From Niastella sp. (GTDB lineage: Bacteria > Bacteroidota > Bacteroidia > Chitinophagales > Chitinophagaceae), in NCBI GenBank assembly GCA_017744515.1, contig JAGIBF010000031.1:25096-89095 (forward strand): 64,000 nucleotides of DNA. The letters are read 5' to 3'. The notes under the pieces are model-generated. The model ran no database searches and had not been told where the DNA came from. It saw nothing but the letters and a program-made list of their open reading frames with translations. Shown in pieces: positions 34,538 to 44,000 of the stretch (position 1 is its first letter; each line of letters begins with the position of its first letter). Made by a program: the position numbers and the translations under genes.

Positions 34538-35548
34538 CTAATCCTGTAGCTCCACAGCACTCTTCTTCATCGCTTCCATAAAGTCTTGTACAGTCTGGTC
34601 GAGCGAAGCGCTGCTACGTCCGCCGGCAGCATTGAAATGGCCTCCACCTTCAAAATATTTGCGGGCAAAGGTATTCACATCGAAGTCGCCTTTGCTCCGG
34701 AAGCTCCACTTACGCTCTTCATCACGGTCGATCACCAGCGCCGCCAGTTTGATACCCTGAATGCTGAGCGGGTAGTTGACCAGACCGTCCGTATCGCCGG
34801 TCTTGACCTCGTAACGCAACAGGTCTTTTTTGGAGATGGCAATCAACGCTGTATTGTACTCATAATAAATCTCCATACGGTGCAACAATACATGCCCGAT
34901 AAGCCGCAAACGGTTCTCGAGGAAATTGTCGTAAATATTCTCATGCACCTGCGTATGGTTCAGGCCACGTCCTTTCAGGTCCGATACCATGGTGTGCACA
35001 TGCGCGCTGGCAGCCGGGAAACGGAAAGAACCGGTGTCTGCTATCACGCCCGCATACAGGCATTCCGCGATATCGTTGTTGATCAAAGCCCCATGCCCCG
35101 ACTCCATGATAAAGTCGTAGATCATTTCGCAGGTAGAGCTTTTGGCCGTATTGCTAACGCCATACGCAAAGCTCTCCACCTCAGGCTGTTGGTGATGATC
35201 GATAAGGATACGGGTATTGGAAATGGCCCTTATCTTGGGCGCCATATTCTTTGTACGCAATAACACATTGAAATCCAGGCAAAAAAGCCATTCTGCTTTT
35301 GCCAGCAGGGCTTCCGCCCTGTCCCGGTGCAGTTCGAAGTCCACCACCGTATTACAGCCCGGCATCCAATTGAGCCACCTGGCCCAGTTGGTAGGGGAAA
35401 CCACGGTCACCTGGTGCCCCAACTGGCGCAGGAAATGATACAATCCAAGCGCAGACCCCATTGCATCGGCATCTGGTTTCTGGTGCATGGTGATCACCAC
35501 TGTGCGGGGAGTAGAAAGTAAAGGGTATAAATCCTGGATAGGTTGCAT
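34538..35548 (-). CDS. nrnA: DHH-family phosphoesterase, NrnA-like (nanoRNase/pAp phosphatase)
   Basis: The start at 35548 (MQPIQDLYPLLSTPRTVVI) gives 336 residues; an upstream in-frame ATG at 35569 is possible. The DHH domain has MHQKPDADAMGSALGL (metal ligands His/Asp), FCLDFN, ILIDHHQQPE (the DHH triad) and YAGVIADTGSFRFP. The DHHA1 domain ends in FEGGGHFNAAGGRS. NrnA enzymes degrade short oligoribonucleotides and dephosphorylate pAp from sulfate assimilation. The gene is divergent from ndk, with 88 bases between. The symbol is given from domain content and length; a related DHH enzyme cannot be excluded. Confidence 0.88.
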   Translation of the reverse strand: MQPIQDLYPLLSTPRTVVITMHQKPDADAMGSALGLYHFLRQLGHQVTVVSPTNWARWLNWMPGCNTVVDFELHRDRAEALLAKAEWLFCLDFNVLLRTKNMAPKIRAISNTRILIDHHQQPEVESFAYGVSNTAKSSTCEMIYDFIMESGHGALINNDIAECLYAGVIADTGSFRFPAASAHVHTMVSDLKGRGLNHTQVHENIYDNFLENRLRLIGHVLLHRMEIYYEYNTALIAISKKDLLRYEVKTGDTDGLVNYPLSIQGIKLAALVIDRDEERKWSFRSKGDFDVNTFARKYFEGGGHFNAAGGRSSASLDQTVQDFMEAMKKSAVELQD

Positions 35549-35636
35549 AAAATGGTGGCAAAGTTGCACAAATAAAGTCCAATAGCCAAAAAACTATAAA
35601 CATCATTATCTTGCGCCCAAAATAGAGTAAAAACAT

Positions 35637-36053
35637 ATGAGTAACCGCACGTTTACAATGATTAAGCCGGATGCAATGAAGAATGGTCATGCCGGAGCTA
35701 TCCTGGACAGGATCATTAAAGAAGGTTTCCGCATTGTAGCCCTGAAGCAAACAAAGCTGAGTGCTGAGAAAGCCGGTGAGTTCTATGCAGTACACAAGGC
35801 ACGTCCTTTCTACGGTGAACTGGTAGATTTTATGAGCAGTGGCATCATCATCGCTGCCATCCTTGAAAAAGCAGATGCAGTAGCTTCCTTCCGCAAACTG
35901 ATCGGCGCTACCAACCCTGCCCAGGCAGATGAGGGTACCATCCGTAAATTATACGCTACTTCTTTAGGCGAGAATGCCATCCACGGCAGCGACAGCGATG
36001 AGAACGCAGCCATCGAAGGCAGCTTCTTCTTCAGCGGCCTGGAGCAGTTTTAA
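35637..36053 (+). CDS. ndk: Nucleoside diphosphate kinase
   Basis: A 138-residue NDK of standard length. [15 protein letters not shown] at the start holds the nucleotide-binding Lys, and [12 protein letters not shown] (about residues 117-128) holds the phosphorylated His and the GSDS signature. The intermediate [18 protein letters not shown] is also typical. It transfers gamma-phosphate from ATP to nucleoside diphosphates. It is transcribed alone from the region shared with the divergent nrnA gene and is closed by a 19-bp-stem terminator at 36077. Confidence 0.97.
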   Translation: MSNRTFTMIKPDAMKNGHAGAILDRIIKEGFRIVALKQTKLSAEKAGEFYAVHKARPFYGELVDFMSSGIIIAAILEKADAVASFRKLIGATNPAQADEGTIRKLYATSLGENAIHGSDSDENAAIEGSFFFSGLEQF

Positions 36054-36076
36054 TAGTGAATAGCCGTTAAATTTTA

Positions 36077-36125
36077 AAGAGGCTTATAAAATTGAACTGT
36101 TTCAATTTTATAAGCCTCTTCTTTT
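36077..36125 (+). terminator. Strong terminator after ndk
   Basis: A perfect 19-bp inverted repeat (36077-36095 with 36102-36120; stem begins AAGAGGCTTATAAAATTGA) with a 6-base loop is followed by CTTTT. It is 23 bases after the ndk stop codon. Confidence 0.9.
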
Positions 36126-36186
36126 GCAGTAAAAACATTCCTCGCAGACCACCCTTTTTTCACCTTCCTCTTACACGCTTTTCCTC

Positions 36187-36231
36187 CAAAACTGCACAGT
36201 TATCGGTCAAAACTGCACACTTATAGGTTTG
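36187..36231 (+). promoter_or_regulatory. Tandem 21-bp direct repeat overlapping a TAnnTTTG promoter box
   Basis: CAAAACTGCACAGTTATCGG (from 36187) recurs 21 bases later as CAAAACTGCACACTTATAGG (from 36208). The two 21-base units (36187-36207, 36208-36228) differ at three positions, and TAGGTTTG (36224-36231) matches the Bacteroidetes -7 box. Direct repeats two helical turns apart suit a LytTR-type activator. The promoter points at the GPx-like and RHS genes. Confidence 0.45.
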
Positions 36232-36313
36232 TCCTTTGCCGGTTAAAAATTTAATCATTATTTCAGGGAGAAAAACAACAATAAAGTTGCACTAACGCCA
36301 AACCTGACAGTCC

Positions 36314-36472
36314 ATGAGAATGCCTATCGTTGTAGTCTATCTTACCTGCCTGCAAACAGCAGAAGCACAGGGCAAAACATCCGTTACGGATATGCCCATC
36401 GATCTTCCTGCCAGCTTTTACGAATACCATCTTAAGTTATTATACCCGCCTCCCTCAGGAATCCGGCGATAA
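36314..36472 (+). CDS. Possible small exported protein or gene remnant (52 codons)
   Basis: ATG at 36314 to TAA at 36472. The predicted protein starts with a signal-like MRMPIVVVYLTCLQTAEAQG, followed by SVTDMPIDLPASFYEYHLKL and a short Pro-rich tail. It lies about 80 bases after the TAnnTTTG box at 36224 and 62 bases before the GPx-like gene. It could be a short secreted peptide gene or the 5' remnant of a longer exported protein. Coding is unproven. Confidence 0.35.
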   Translation: MRMPIVVVYLTCLQTAEAQGKTSVTDMPIDLPASFYEYHLKLLYPPPSGIRR

Positions 36473-36534
36473 TTGTAACGATTTTAACAGGGACCTTTAC
36501 ATAACATATTTAAGACAACCAAAACTGCATTAAT

Positions 36535-37071
36535 ATGAAGCTATCTATTCTTTCTTTTTTCCTGTTGCTGGCAATGTCCGGCTTTGCCCAACAGTCATCA
36601 GTATATGATTTTAAAGTTACTTCCGTTTCAGGAGGTGAGATCGATTTTAATAATTTCCGAAGTAAGCTAATAATGACGATAAATATAGCCTCCGGCAGCG
36701 AACGGCGTACACAACTGCTGCAGCTGGATACGCTGTGCCGCACGTATGCTTCAAGCGGACTGGTAGTTATCGCCTTCCCTACCAATGATTTTAACAAAGA
36801 GCCTAAGAGTAATGAAGAGATCAGAACATGGGTGTCCGGTCTCCATCCTAACCTGCTGGTTGCGAATAAAACATCTGTAATAGGAGAAACAAGATCAGCT
36901 TTTTACAAGTGGTGTACTACTAAATCACAAAACGGAGTGATCGATACAGAAGTGCGGGGCGACTATCAGAAATTTTTAATTACTAAAGAAGGTAAATTCC
37001 TCGCTGTATTCTCAGGCGTTATCAATCCTTTGGCGGAACCTGTTATAAAAACAATTACCGCAAACCTGTAG
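36535..37071 (+). CDS. Exported glutathione-peroxidase-like protein without peroxidatic cysteine
   Basis: A 178-residue protein with a signal peptide (MKLSILSFFLLLAMSGFA). The GPx fold is traceable: VYDFKVTSVSGGEIDFNNF, MTINIASGSERRTQLLQLD, VIAFPTNDFNKEPKSNEEI and DYQKFLITKEGKFLAVFSG. In active GPx proteins NVASxCG carries the peroxidatic Cys/Sec; here that position is Ser55 in NIASGSE. The Cys of the FPCNQF motif is Thr83 (FPTNDF), and the catalytic Trp of WNF is not kept. It is therefore probably not a peroxidase and may have a binding or structural role. It is 55 bases upstream of the first large YD protein and likely co-transcribed. Confidence 0.8.
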   Translation: MKLSILSFFLLLAMSGFAQQSSVYDFKVTSVSGGEIDFNNFRSKLIMTINIASGSERRTQLLQLDTLCRTYASSGLVVIAFPTNDFNKEPKSNEEIRTWVSGLHPNLLVANKTSVIGETRSAFYKWCTTKSQNGVIDTEVRGDYQKFLITKEGKFLAVFSGVINPLAEPVIKTITANL

Positions 37072-37126
37072 GCACACATCAGATACCTCCCCCTTTTAAA
37101 TAACAGACCAATCTAAACCAAGCTTT

Positions 37127-40100
37127 ATGAGTAAAGCCTTACCGTGGCTGATTTTGGCGACACTGACGCCCGTCATAGTATTTTGCCAAAACCCTAACCC
37201 AACCCTCGAAGTAGCTAAAATGCAGTTTATGGCAAAGCAGGTAATCCCCCCTTCACCCGAAGCTGCATCGTTAGGTCAATACGGCAACGTACCGGTAAGC
37301 TTATTTACCGGCACACCAAACATTAGTGTCCCCCTGTATGAATTAAAAGGCAATTTCATTTCCCTGCCCGTCAGCCTGAGTTATAGTGCATCGGGATTCA
37401 AGCCCGAGGACGAAGCTACCTGGTGTGGCAGCAGTTGGTCGCTGAATGCAGGCGGCGTAATAACACGTGCAGCAAGAGGAAACCCCGACAATGCCAGCAA
37501 TTACTTTGGAGTAGCAAATGTTTTAACACCCCCATCAAGCTCGAATTTTTTCGCGCAGGATACTTATCTGAAGAACATTGAGGATGGTACGATCGAGACC
37601 CAGCCAGATGTTTACTACTACAATTTTGCCGGGCATTCCGGTAAGTTCCTGGTGAAACCCGACAATACCATTTTCAAAAAAGAAAAAGACCTGAAAGTAA
37701 TCAATTACGGCAGTGGTTTTACCATTGTGGATGAGCAGGGGATCACCTACATATTTGATGTGGATGAAACAACCATCATGACGCCCAGCGATGATTTTGG
37801 GCAACCTTCAACACTGACCTATACGTATCCTTCCGCATGGTACCTTCGCTCTATGACCTCACCAGCAGGTGATGAGGTCATAGAATTTGAATACCATACT
37901 AACCTGTCAGGATCCGTACAAAACGGAAACCGGTTAAATAACAGATCGGTAACATATTCGTATGGGGTAAAATCACCTTTCGGACCTTGCGCTATATCCG
38001 TTAATGAAGGAAGCATTTCTACGATGGCTCCTCCTGAAGTGTTGATACATAGAAAGTTTTTAAAGAAGATCACTTACAAAAGATCTAATACCACCATAGC
38101 CTACATAGACATACTTTCTGCTACCGGCCAAAGACTGGACACGGAAGATATTTACGCGAGAAGATTGAACCAGGTAAAAATATATAGTACTAATACTACT
38201 ACAGACAAGCTGATAAAACAATATGATTTTACTTATGGCTATTTTTTCAACAATGCCAATGTGCTTAACAAAAGACGTTTGCGGCTGGAAAGCATGCAGG
38301 AAATTTCAGTAGATGGTATTACGCCATCGCCCCCACCTTATTCGTTTGAGTACGATGCAACTCTTATACCGGAGCGTTTCACAACTTCTCTCGATCACTG
38401 GGGATTCTATAATGCAGCCCTTAACACCAGCCTTGTACCCAATGTATATTTTCCGGGGAGGTTTGTTGACGACATGTGGTTCCTTCCAAGAAACGTTGGT
38501 GAAGGAGCAAACAGAGAAGCCAGTCTTAGCGGTTCTGCCGCCACCATACTGAATAAAATGACATACCCCACAGGCGGATATACAACATTTGAATACGAAC
38601 TGAACGAGGCACAATTTGGTGATGGCCTTTATCATCCGGTTGGTGGGATAAGGGTTAAAACAATTACAGACTACTCTTTTAACGGCGTAGCGGCCAGGGC
38701 AAAAAAATACACCTATCTATCTGATAATGGTACCGGTAGCGGCAGGTCGGGTGTGTTTCCATTTTATCACACTTATTCCAGCTTCAGGCATCATCTGATG
38801 CCATATCATTTCGATCCCGAAGATTGTGAAATGCCTCAGCAAAATGACGATCACACATTATATACCATAAGTGTTTCTGCCAGCTCCATTTTCAGTTTGG
38901 GATCATTCCAGGGAAGTCATCTGGGGTATACCCAGGTCACCGAATCACAAGTAGACCTGGTAAACAACCAAACCCTTGGCAAAACAGTTTATAACTATAG
39001 TTATAGCGCCCCTTTTCCTGTTGACGAGAACATAGAAAATGGCGACCTGGTGCGCCAAAGAATTTATCGCAACGATGGAAAATTATTACAGGAGATTGCC
39101 AACACATACAATACAACGGATGGTGATGTTTTGAACACCGTGTCTGTCAAATCATTAGAAGAGCAGAGCAATAAGACATATTATTGCAAAACATCTGGAG
39201 GTGCGTATATCGCATATGGAATATGGGATATAATACCGCCCGGCTGCGTGGAATTAAGGACGATACCTACTGCACGTATTCCCGAAACCTTTCATTTTGT
39301 ACAGCAAAATAAAAGGCTGACACAGACAATAACAAAAGTCTACGACGAGGTGAGAAAGGAATACTTGACCACTACACGATCTCTTTTTTATGACAATCCC
39401 TTACACAATTATGCAACACGAATTGAAGAAACGACCTCCAACGGATCTAAACTAAAAACTGACATTAAATATGTGGTAGACTATGCTGCCGCCCCAACTG
39501 CAACCACTGGCTCTGTTGCGTATAATATTGATTTGATGAGGCAAAAGAATATAATGGCCCTGCCGGTTGAAAAGCTGCAATACCGGGAAGATGCCGGTGG
39601 TGGCAATAAAAAATACATCAGCGGACAAATTACCGACCATATCGTGGGCAAGCCTTCAAAGGTATACTTCTTAGAGTCGCTGACTCCTTTAACCAGCGTA
39701 ACCACCTCTTCAATTAGCTCCAACACTTTCAGTTACGACACCCATTACAGGCTGGCAGCTTCCATGAAATACAATGCCAATGAAAATTTAACGGAGCAGT
39801 CCAAAACAGACGATGTGCCAAAAGCATATCTCTGGGAGTACAATAACATGTACCCGGTTGCTGAAGCAACCGGCGCTCACGACAACGAGATCTGGTATAC
39901 AAGCTTTGAAACACCCGGCAAAGGAGGGTTCAGCTTTACCGGCACCCCGGTAGCTGATGCAAGTTCACCTACAGGAAAGCAATGCTATGACCTTACCAGC
40001 AATTCGATTTCCGCAACAGTCGATCTGTCAAAAAAATATATCCTTTCTTACTGGCGTAAGAACGCCTCCGCCAGTTTTTCCGTTACGGGTAGTACAGGGG

Positions 40101-40987
40101 TAAAGCAGGGCTTTACTAAGAACGGTTGGACCTATTTTGAGCATACGGTTACAGGAACCACCACTACCGGCATAAGTGGCAGCGGTTACATAGACGAATT
40201 AAGGCTTTACCCGTCATCGGCATTAATGATAACGCGAACCTTTGATCCACTTGTGGGGGTATATAATGAATGTGATGCGAATAATAATATATCGTATTAC
40301 ATATATGACGGGCTATCCAGGCTTACGAGCATAAAAGATGACGATGGAAACATTGTGAAAAATTTCAGGTACAATTACGGCCTCGGTACAGCACCAACGA
40401 CATCTACACAGACCCTGTTTTACAACGTAGCGGCACAGAACACCTTCACCAAACAAGGCTGTCCTTCCGGCCGCTATGGCGATGATGTGATTTATTCAGT
40501 CCCCTATGGAAAATATGCGGCTACAACCCAGACGGCAGCCAACAACCTGGCAGCGGCAGAAATTGCTGCCAATGGTCAGAATTATGCCAACAGCACAGGA
40601 CAATGCACCTGGCGCAATGTGGTGACAAGCCAGCTGGTATATAAAAACAACTGTCTTCCTACAGAAGGACCAGGCTTGGCGGTCACCTACACCGTACCGG
40701 CCGGAAAATACAAATCGCTGACAAGCCAGGAAGATGCCGATGCACAGGCGGCCGCAGAGATTGTCGCGTTGGGGCAGGCCTACGCCAATACCTATGCCTC
40801 CTGCTCCTGCGTGGGAGAAGGAAAGAAATACATAAATGGAGTTTGTGAAACAGGCCAACAGATATTTGGCGGAGGTACTTATGAAAACGGCCAATGGCTG
40901 TGCCCGTACTTCTATTCGTTCAGCGACGGTTCAACGAGTGGTTATTATTATAGCTACCATTCAGAACCTTGCCCGATAGCCCCCTAA
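37127..40987 (+). CDS. Large exported YD/RHS-type protein with C-terminal DUF5977-like repeats
   Basis: A 1286-residue protein with an N-terminal signal (about residues 1-20, cleavage near FCQ). The N-terminal region (YGNVPVSLFTGTPNISVPLY, LPVSLSYSASGFKPEDEATW, SWSLNAGGVITR) is the usual opening of Bacteroidetes RHS-shell proteins. YD-type elements run through the body (YDGLSRLTSIKDDDGNIVKN near residues 1060-1080). There is no RHS core motif. Instead two DUF5977-like modules end the chain, each with a Cys near its start, a YxVPxGKY segment, an Ala-rich helix and a closing GQxYAN...C. It would form part of a sugar-binding or toxin-encapsulating shell with the next gene, 32 bases downstream. 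Confidence 0.85.
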   Translation: MSKALPWLILATLTPVIVFCQNPNPTLEVAKMQFMAKQVIPPSPEAASLGQYGNVPVSLFTGTPNISVPLYELKGNFISLPVSLSYSASGFKPEDEATWCGSSWSLNAGGVITRAARGNPDNASNYFGVANVLTPPSSSNFFAQDTYLKNIEDGTIETQPDVYYYNFAGHSGKFLVKPDNTIFKKEKDLKVINYGSGFTIVDEQGITYIFDVDETTIMTPSDDFGQPSTLTYTYPSAWYLRSMTSPAGDEVIEFEYHTNLSGSVQNGNRLNNRSVTYSYGVKSPFGPCAISVNEGSISTMAPPEVLIHRKFLKKITYKRSNTTIAYIDILSATGQRLDTEDIYARRLNQVKIYSTNTTTDKLIKQYDFTYGYFFNNANVLNKRRLRLESMQEISVDGITPSPPPYSFEYDATLIPERFTTSLDHWGFYNAALNTSLVPNVYFPGRFVDDMWFLPRNVGEGANREASLSGSAATILNKMTYPTGGYTTFEYELNEAQFGDGLYHPVGGIRVKTITDYSFNGVAARAKKYTYLSDNGTGSGRSGVFPFYHTYSSFRHHLMPYHFDPEDCEMPQQNDDHTLYTISVSASSIFSLGSFQGSHLGYTQVTESQVDLVNNQTLGKTVYNYSYSAPFPVDENIENGDLVRQRIYRNDGKLLQEIANTYNTTDGDVLNTVSVKSLEEQSNKTYYCKTSGGAYIAYGIWDIIPPGCVELRTIPTARIPETFHFVQQNKRLTQTITKVYDEVRKEYLTTTRSLFYDNPLHNYATRIEETTSNGSKLKTDIKYVVDYAAAPTATTGSVAYNIDLMRQKNIMALPVEKLQYREDAGGGNKKYISGQITDHIVGKPSKVYFLESLTPLTSVTTSSISSNTFSYDTHYRLAASMKYNANENLTEQSKTDDVPKAYLWEYNNMYPVAEATGAHDNEIWYTSFETPGKGGFSFTGTPVADASSPTGKQCYDLTSNSISATVDLSKKYILSYWRKNASASFSVTGSTGVKQGFTKNGWTYFEHTVTGTTTTGISGSGYIDELRLYPSSALMITRTFDPLVGVYNECDANNNISYYIYDGLSRLTSIKDDDGNIVKNFRYNYGLGTAPTTSTQTLFYNVAAQNTFTKQGCPSGRYGDDVIYSVPYGKYAATTQTAANNLAAAEIAANGQNYANSTGQCTWRNVVTSQLVYKNNCLPTEGPGLAVTYTVPAGKYKSLTSQEDADAQAAAEIVALGQAYANTYASCSCVGEGKKYINGVCETGQQIFGGGTYENGQWLCPYFYSFSDGSTSGYYYSYHSEPCPIAP

Positions 40988-41019
40988 TATGACATTTATT
41001 AACCTTCTACATCTTTGCT

Positions 41020-44000
41020 ATGAAATATATTTTAACTGTTATCCTGCCTTGCTTATTGCTGATGCAGACTGGCTATGGCCAGGTAAGCACGGACCGGAAC
41101 TATGTCCACAAGAGCGATATAAAAAAGCCCGGCATCACCAGCCAGACGATGGTAGACGCCTTGACATCCCCTGCTGACCGTATGCAGCAGGTCAGTTACT
41201 TTGACGGGCTCGGCAGGCCCGTACAATCCGTGGCTATCAAAGGAAGCCAGGGTACAAAAGATATCGTATCGCCGGTGGAGTATGACAACTACGGACGGGA
41301 GATAAAAAACTTCCTGCCTTATGTGGACGATGGAACCACCTATGGCAGTTTGCGTACCGGAGCGGTCACCAGCCAGGCTTATTATTACAATGCAGCTAAT
41401 ACTGCTTCAGATGCCCCCAAAGATATCCATCCATATAGCCAGAGCTTGCTGGAATTTTCTCCGCTTAACCGGGCACGGGAGGCGGGAGCGCCGGGTGCTA
41501 CCTGGCAGCCAGGTACGGGACACGTCGTAAAAATGCTACACTTGTTGAACACAGCAGCAGATAGTGTGCGGATATGGAATGTAACAGTTAGCGGTACAAT
41601 AGGCACCTATAGCAGCTATGCCAGTCCGGGCGCCTATGCAGCTGGAACTCTGTACAAAACAGTGACGGAAGACGAGCATGGAAAACAGGTGATCGAGTTC
41701 AAGGACCAGGAAGGCAAAGTGATCTTGAAGAAAATACAATTGACTGCTTCAGCCGATGACGGTACAGGTAAAGGGCACGTTGGTTGGTTATGTACGTATT
41801 ATTTATATGATGACTGGAATAACCTGCGCTGTGTGATACAACCCAAAGGAGTAGAAGGAATTATAGCCAACTGGGTACTCACCAATAGTACAATACTGGG
41901 CGAGCTATGTTTTAGGTATGAGTACGATACCCGCAGCCGCATGATCATGAAAAAAGTACCGGGTGGCGGGGATGTGTGGATGGTCTACGACAACCGCGAC
42001 CGGCTGGTGCTCTCCCAGGACCGCGCCATGCGCCTCGGTTACAAAGGCTGGATGTACACCCAATACGACCACCTCAACCGGCCTGTTTCCACCGGCTTTA
42101 TTCCGGATATCATATACAATGAAAACCTCGCATACCATGTTAACGCGGCTGCGAATAGCAACAACTACCCCGACCTCGACAACTACACCGAAGATGAATA
42201 TACCCGCACATTCTATGACAACTACGATTGGCTGGGTAGTTACACTACGGGGTTGAATGCCAATTACAATACGGCTTATGATACTTACCTGCTGTCACCT
42301 TCTGCCAGCTGGCCTTATCCGCAGGCCAATGTAAAGTCGACAGTCGTAAGTGGGCTTGCTACCGGTACCCGCGTTCGGGTGGTAGGCAATGTGGTTTCCT
42401 ACCTTTATACCGTAAATATCTATGACGATATAGGTCGCGTCATTCAAACCAAGGCTACCAACATCACCACCGGCGAAGATGTGATCACCACTCAATATAC
42501 GTGGAGTGGACAGCCATTAGTTGTCGTCCAAAAACAACAGAAAGCAGGCGTTAATCCGCAAACCCATACCATCGTTACCAAAATGACCTACGATGACCTG
42601 GGGCGCCTGCTCACCACTTCTAAATCGGTCAACAGCACGATAGGCAGCAAAACCATCAGCAAACCGGAGCAGGTGATTGCCAGCCATGAATACGATGCCT
42701 TGGGCCAACTCAAAACCAAAACACTTTCCCCCACAGGCGGTCCTGGCGGCGCGCCTCTGGAAACCCTAACCTATGACTACAACATCCGGGGCTGGATGCT
42801 GGGCGCCAATCGTACCTATGCCAAAGACACCAACAGCACTGCCAACCACTTTGGCTTTGAGCTGGCGTATGACAAAAATGACCTTAGCGTAAATGGGGTA
42901 TCAGATCCTTATGCCGGTATGCTGTTCAATGGCAATATTGCCGGCATGCTCTGGAAAAGTGCGGGCGACAGCCGGGTAAGAAGGTACGATTACTCCTACG
43001 ATGCCGCCAACCGCCTCACCAATGGCTATTTTAAACAGTTCACCGGCAGCAGTTTCAACCTGAATGCCGGTATGGACTTCAGCGCCACCGGCCTCAGCTA
43101 CGATGCCAATGGCAATATCCTGCGTATGAACCAGAAAGGCTGGAAGCCGGGCGGCAGTGTGGTGATCGATAGCCTCTTTTACAATTATTATGCAAGCAGC
43201 AACAAACTGCTCAATGTAATAGACAGCGTCAATGACCCCACTACGAAACTGGGCGACTTCCGGGCTTCCCAGTTATATACGCAAAACTTACCGGGCGGTA
43301 AAAAAAGCAGCAGTACCGTAGACTATACTTATGAAAGCAATGGCAATTTATCTACGGACCGCAACAAGGATATGGAGAACGGTATCCTGTACAACCAGTT
43401 GCAACTGGTGCGCTATGTCTCGGTGAAAGGACCGGGCGGTGTGGAAAAAGGCGGCATTACTTACACCTACGACGCACTGGGCAATAAACTCAGTAAGTTG
43501 GTCCAGGAAACAGGCCAGCCCAACAAAACAACCCTGTACCTCGGTGGCGCCGTCTATGAAAAAGATACTCTGCAGTTCATTGGCCATGAAGAAGGCAGGC
43601 TGCGCTATGTAAAAAGGTACTTCACCAATGGCGACAGCGCTTACCAGTACCAATACGATTACTTCCTGAAAGACCACCGGGGTAACGTACGCATGGTGTT
43701 GACGGAGCAAACCGATACCACGCAGTACCTCGCCTCGATGGAAACAGCTTACCGCACCAAAGAAGAGCAGCTTTTTTACAATATACCACTTACAGCCACC
43801 ACCAAAAGTTCCATTGCCGGTTATCCTACCGATCCCAACCCGGTGACGGTTCCCAATGACTTGGTGGCAAAGGTGAACGGCAGCGGTAACAAGGTAGGGC
43901 CGGCGATCGTGCTGAAAGTAATGAGTGGCGATAAGGTGAATATTGGTGTTAAATCCTTTTACAAGAGTGGCGGCACGGCGGGTGTCTACAATGATCCGGT

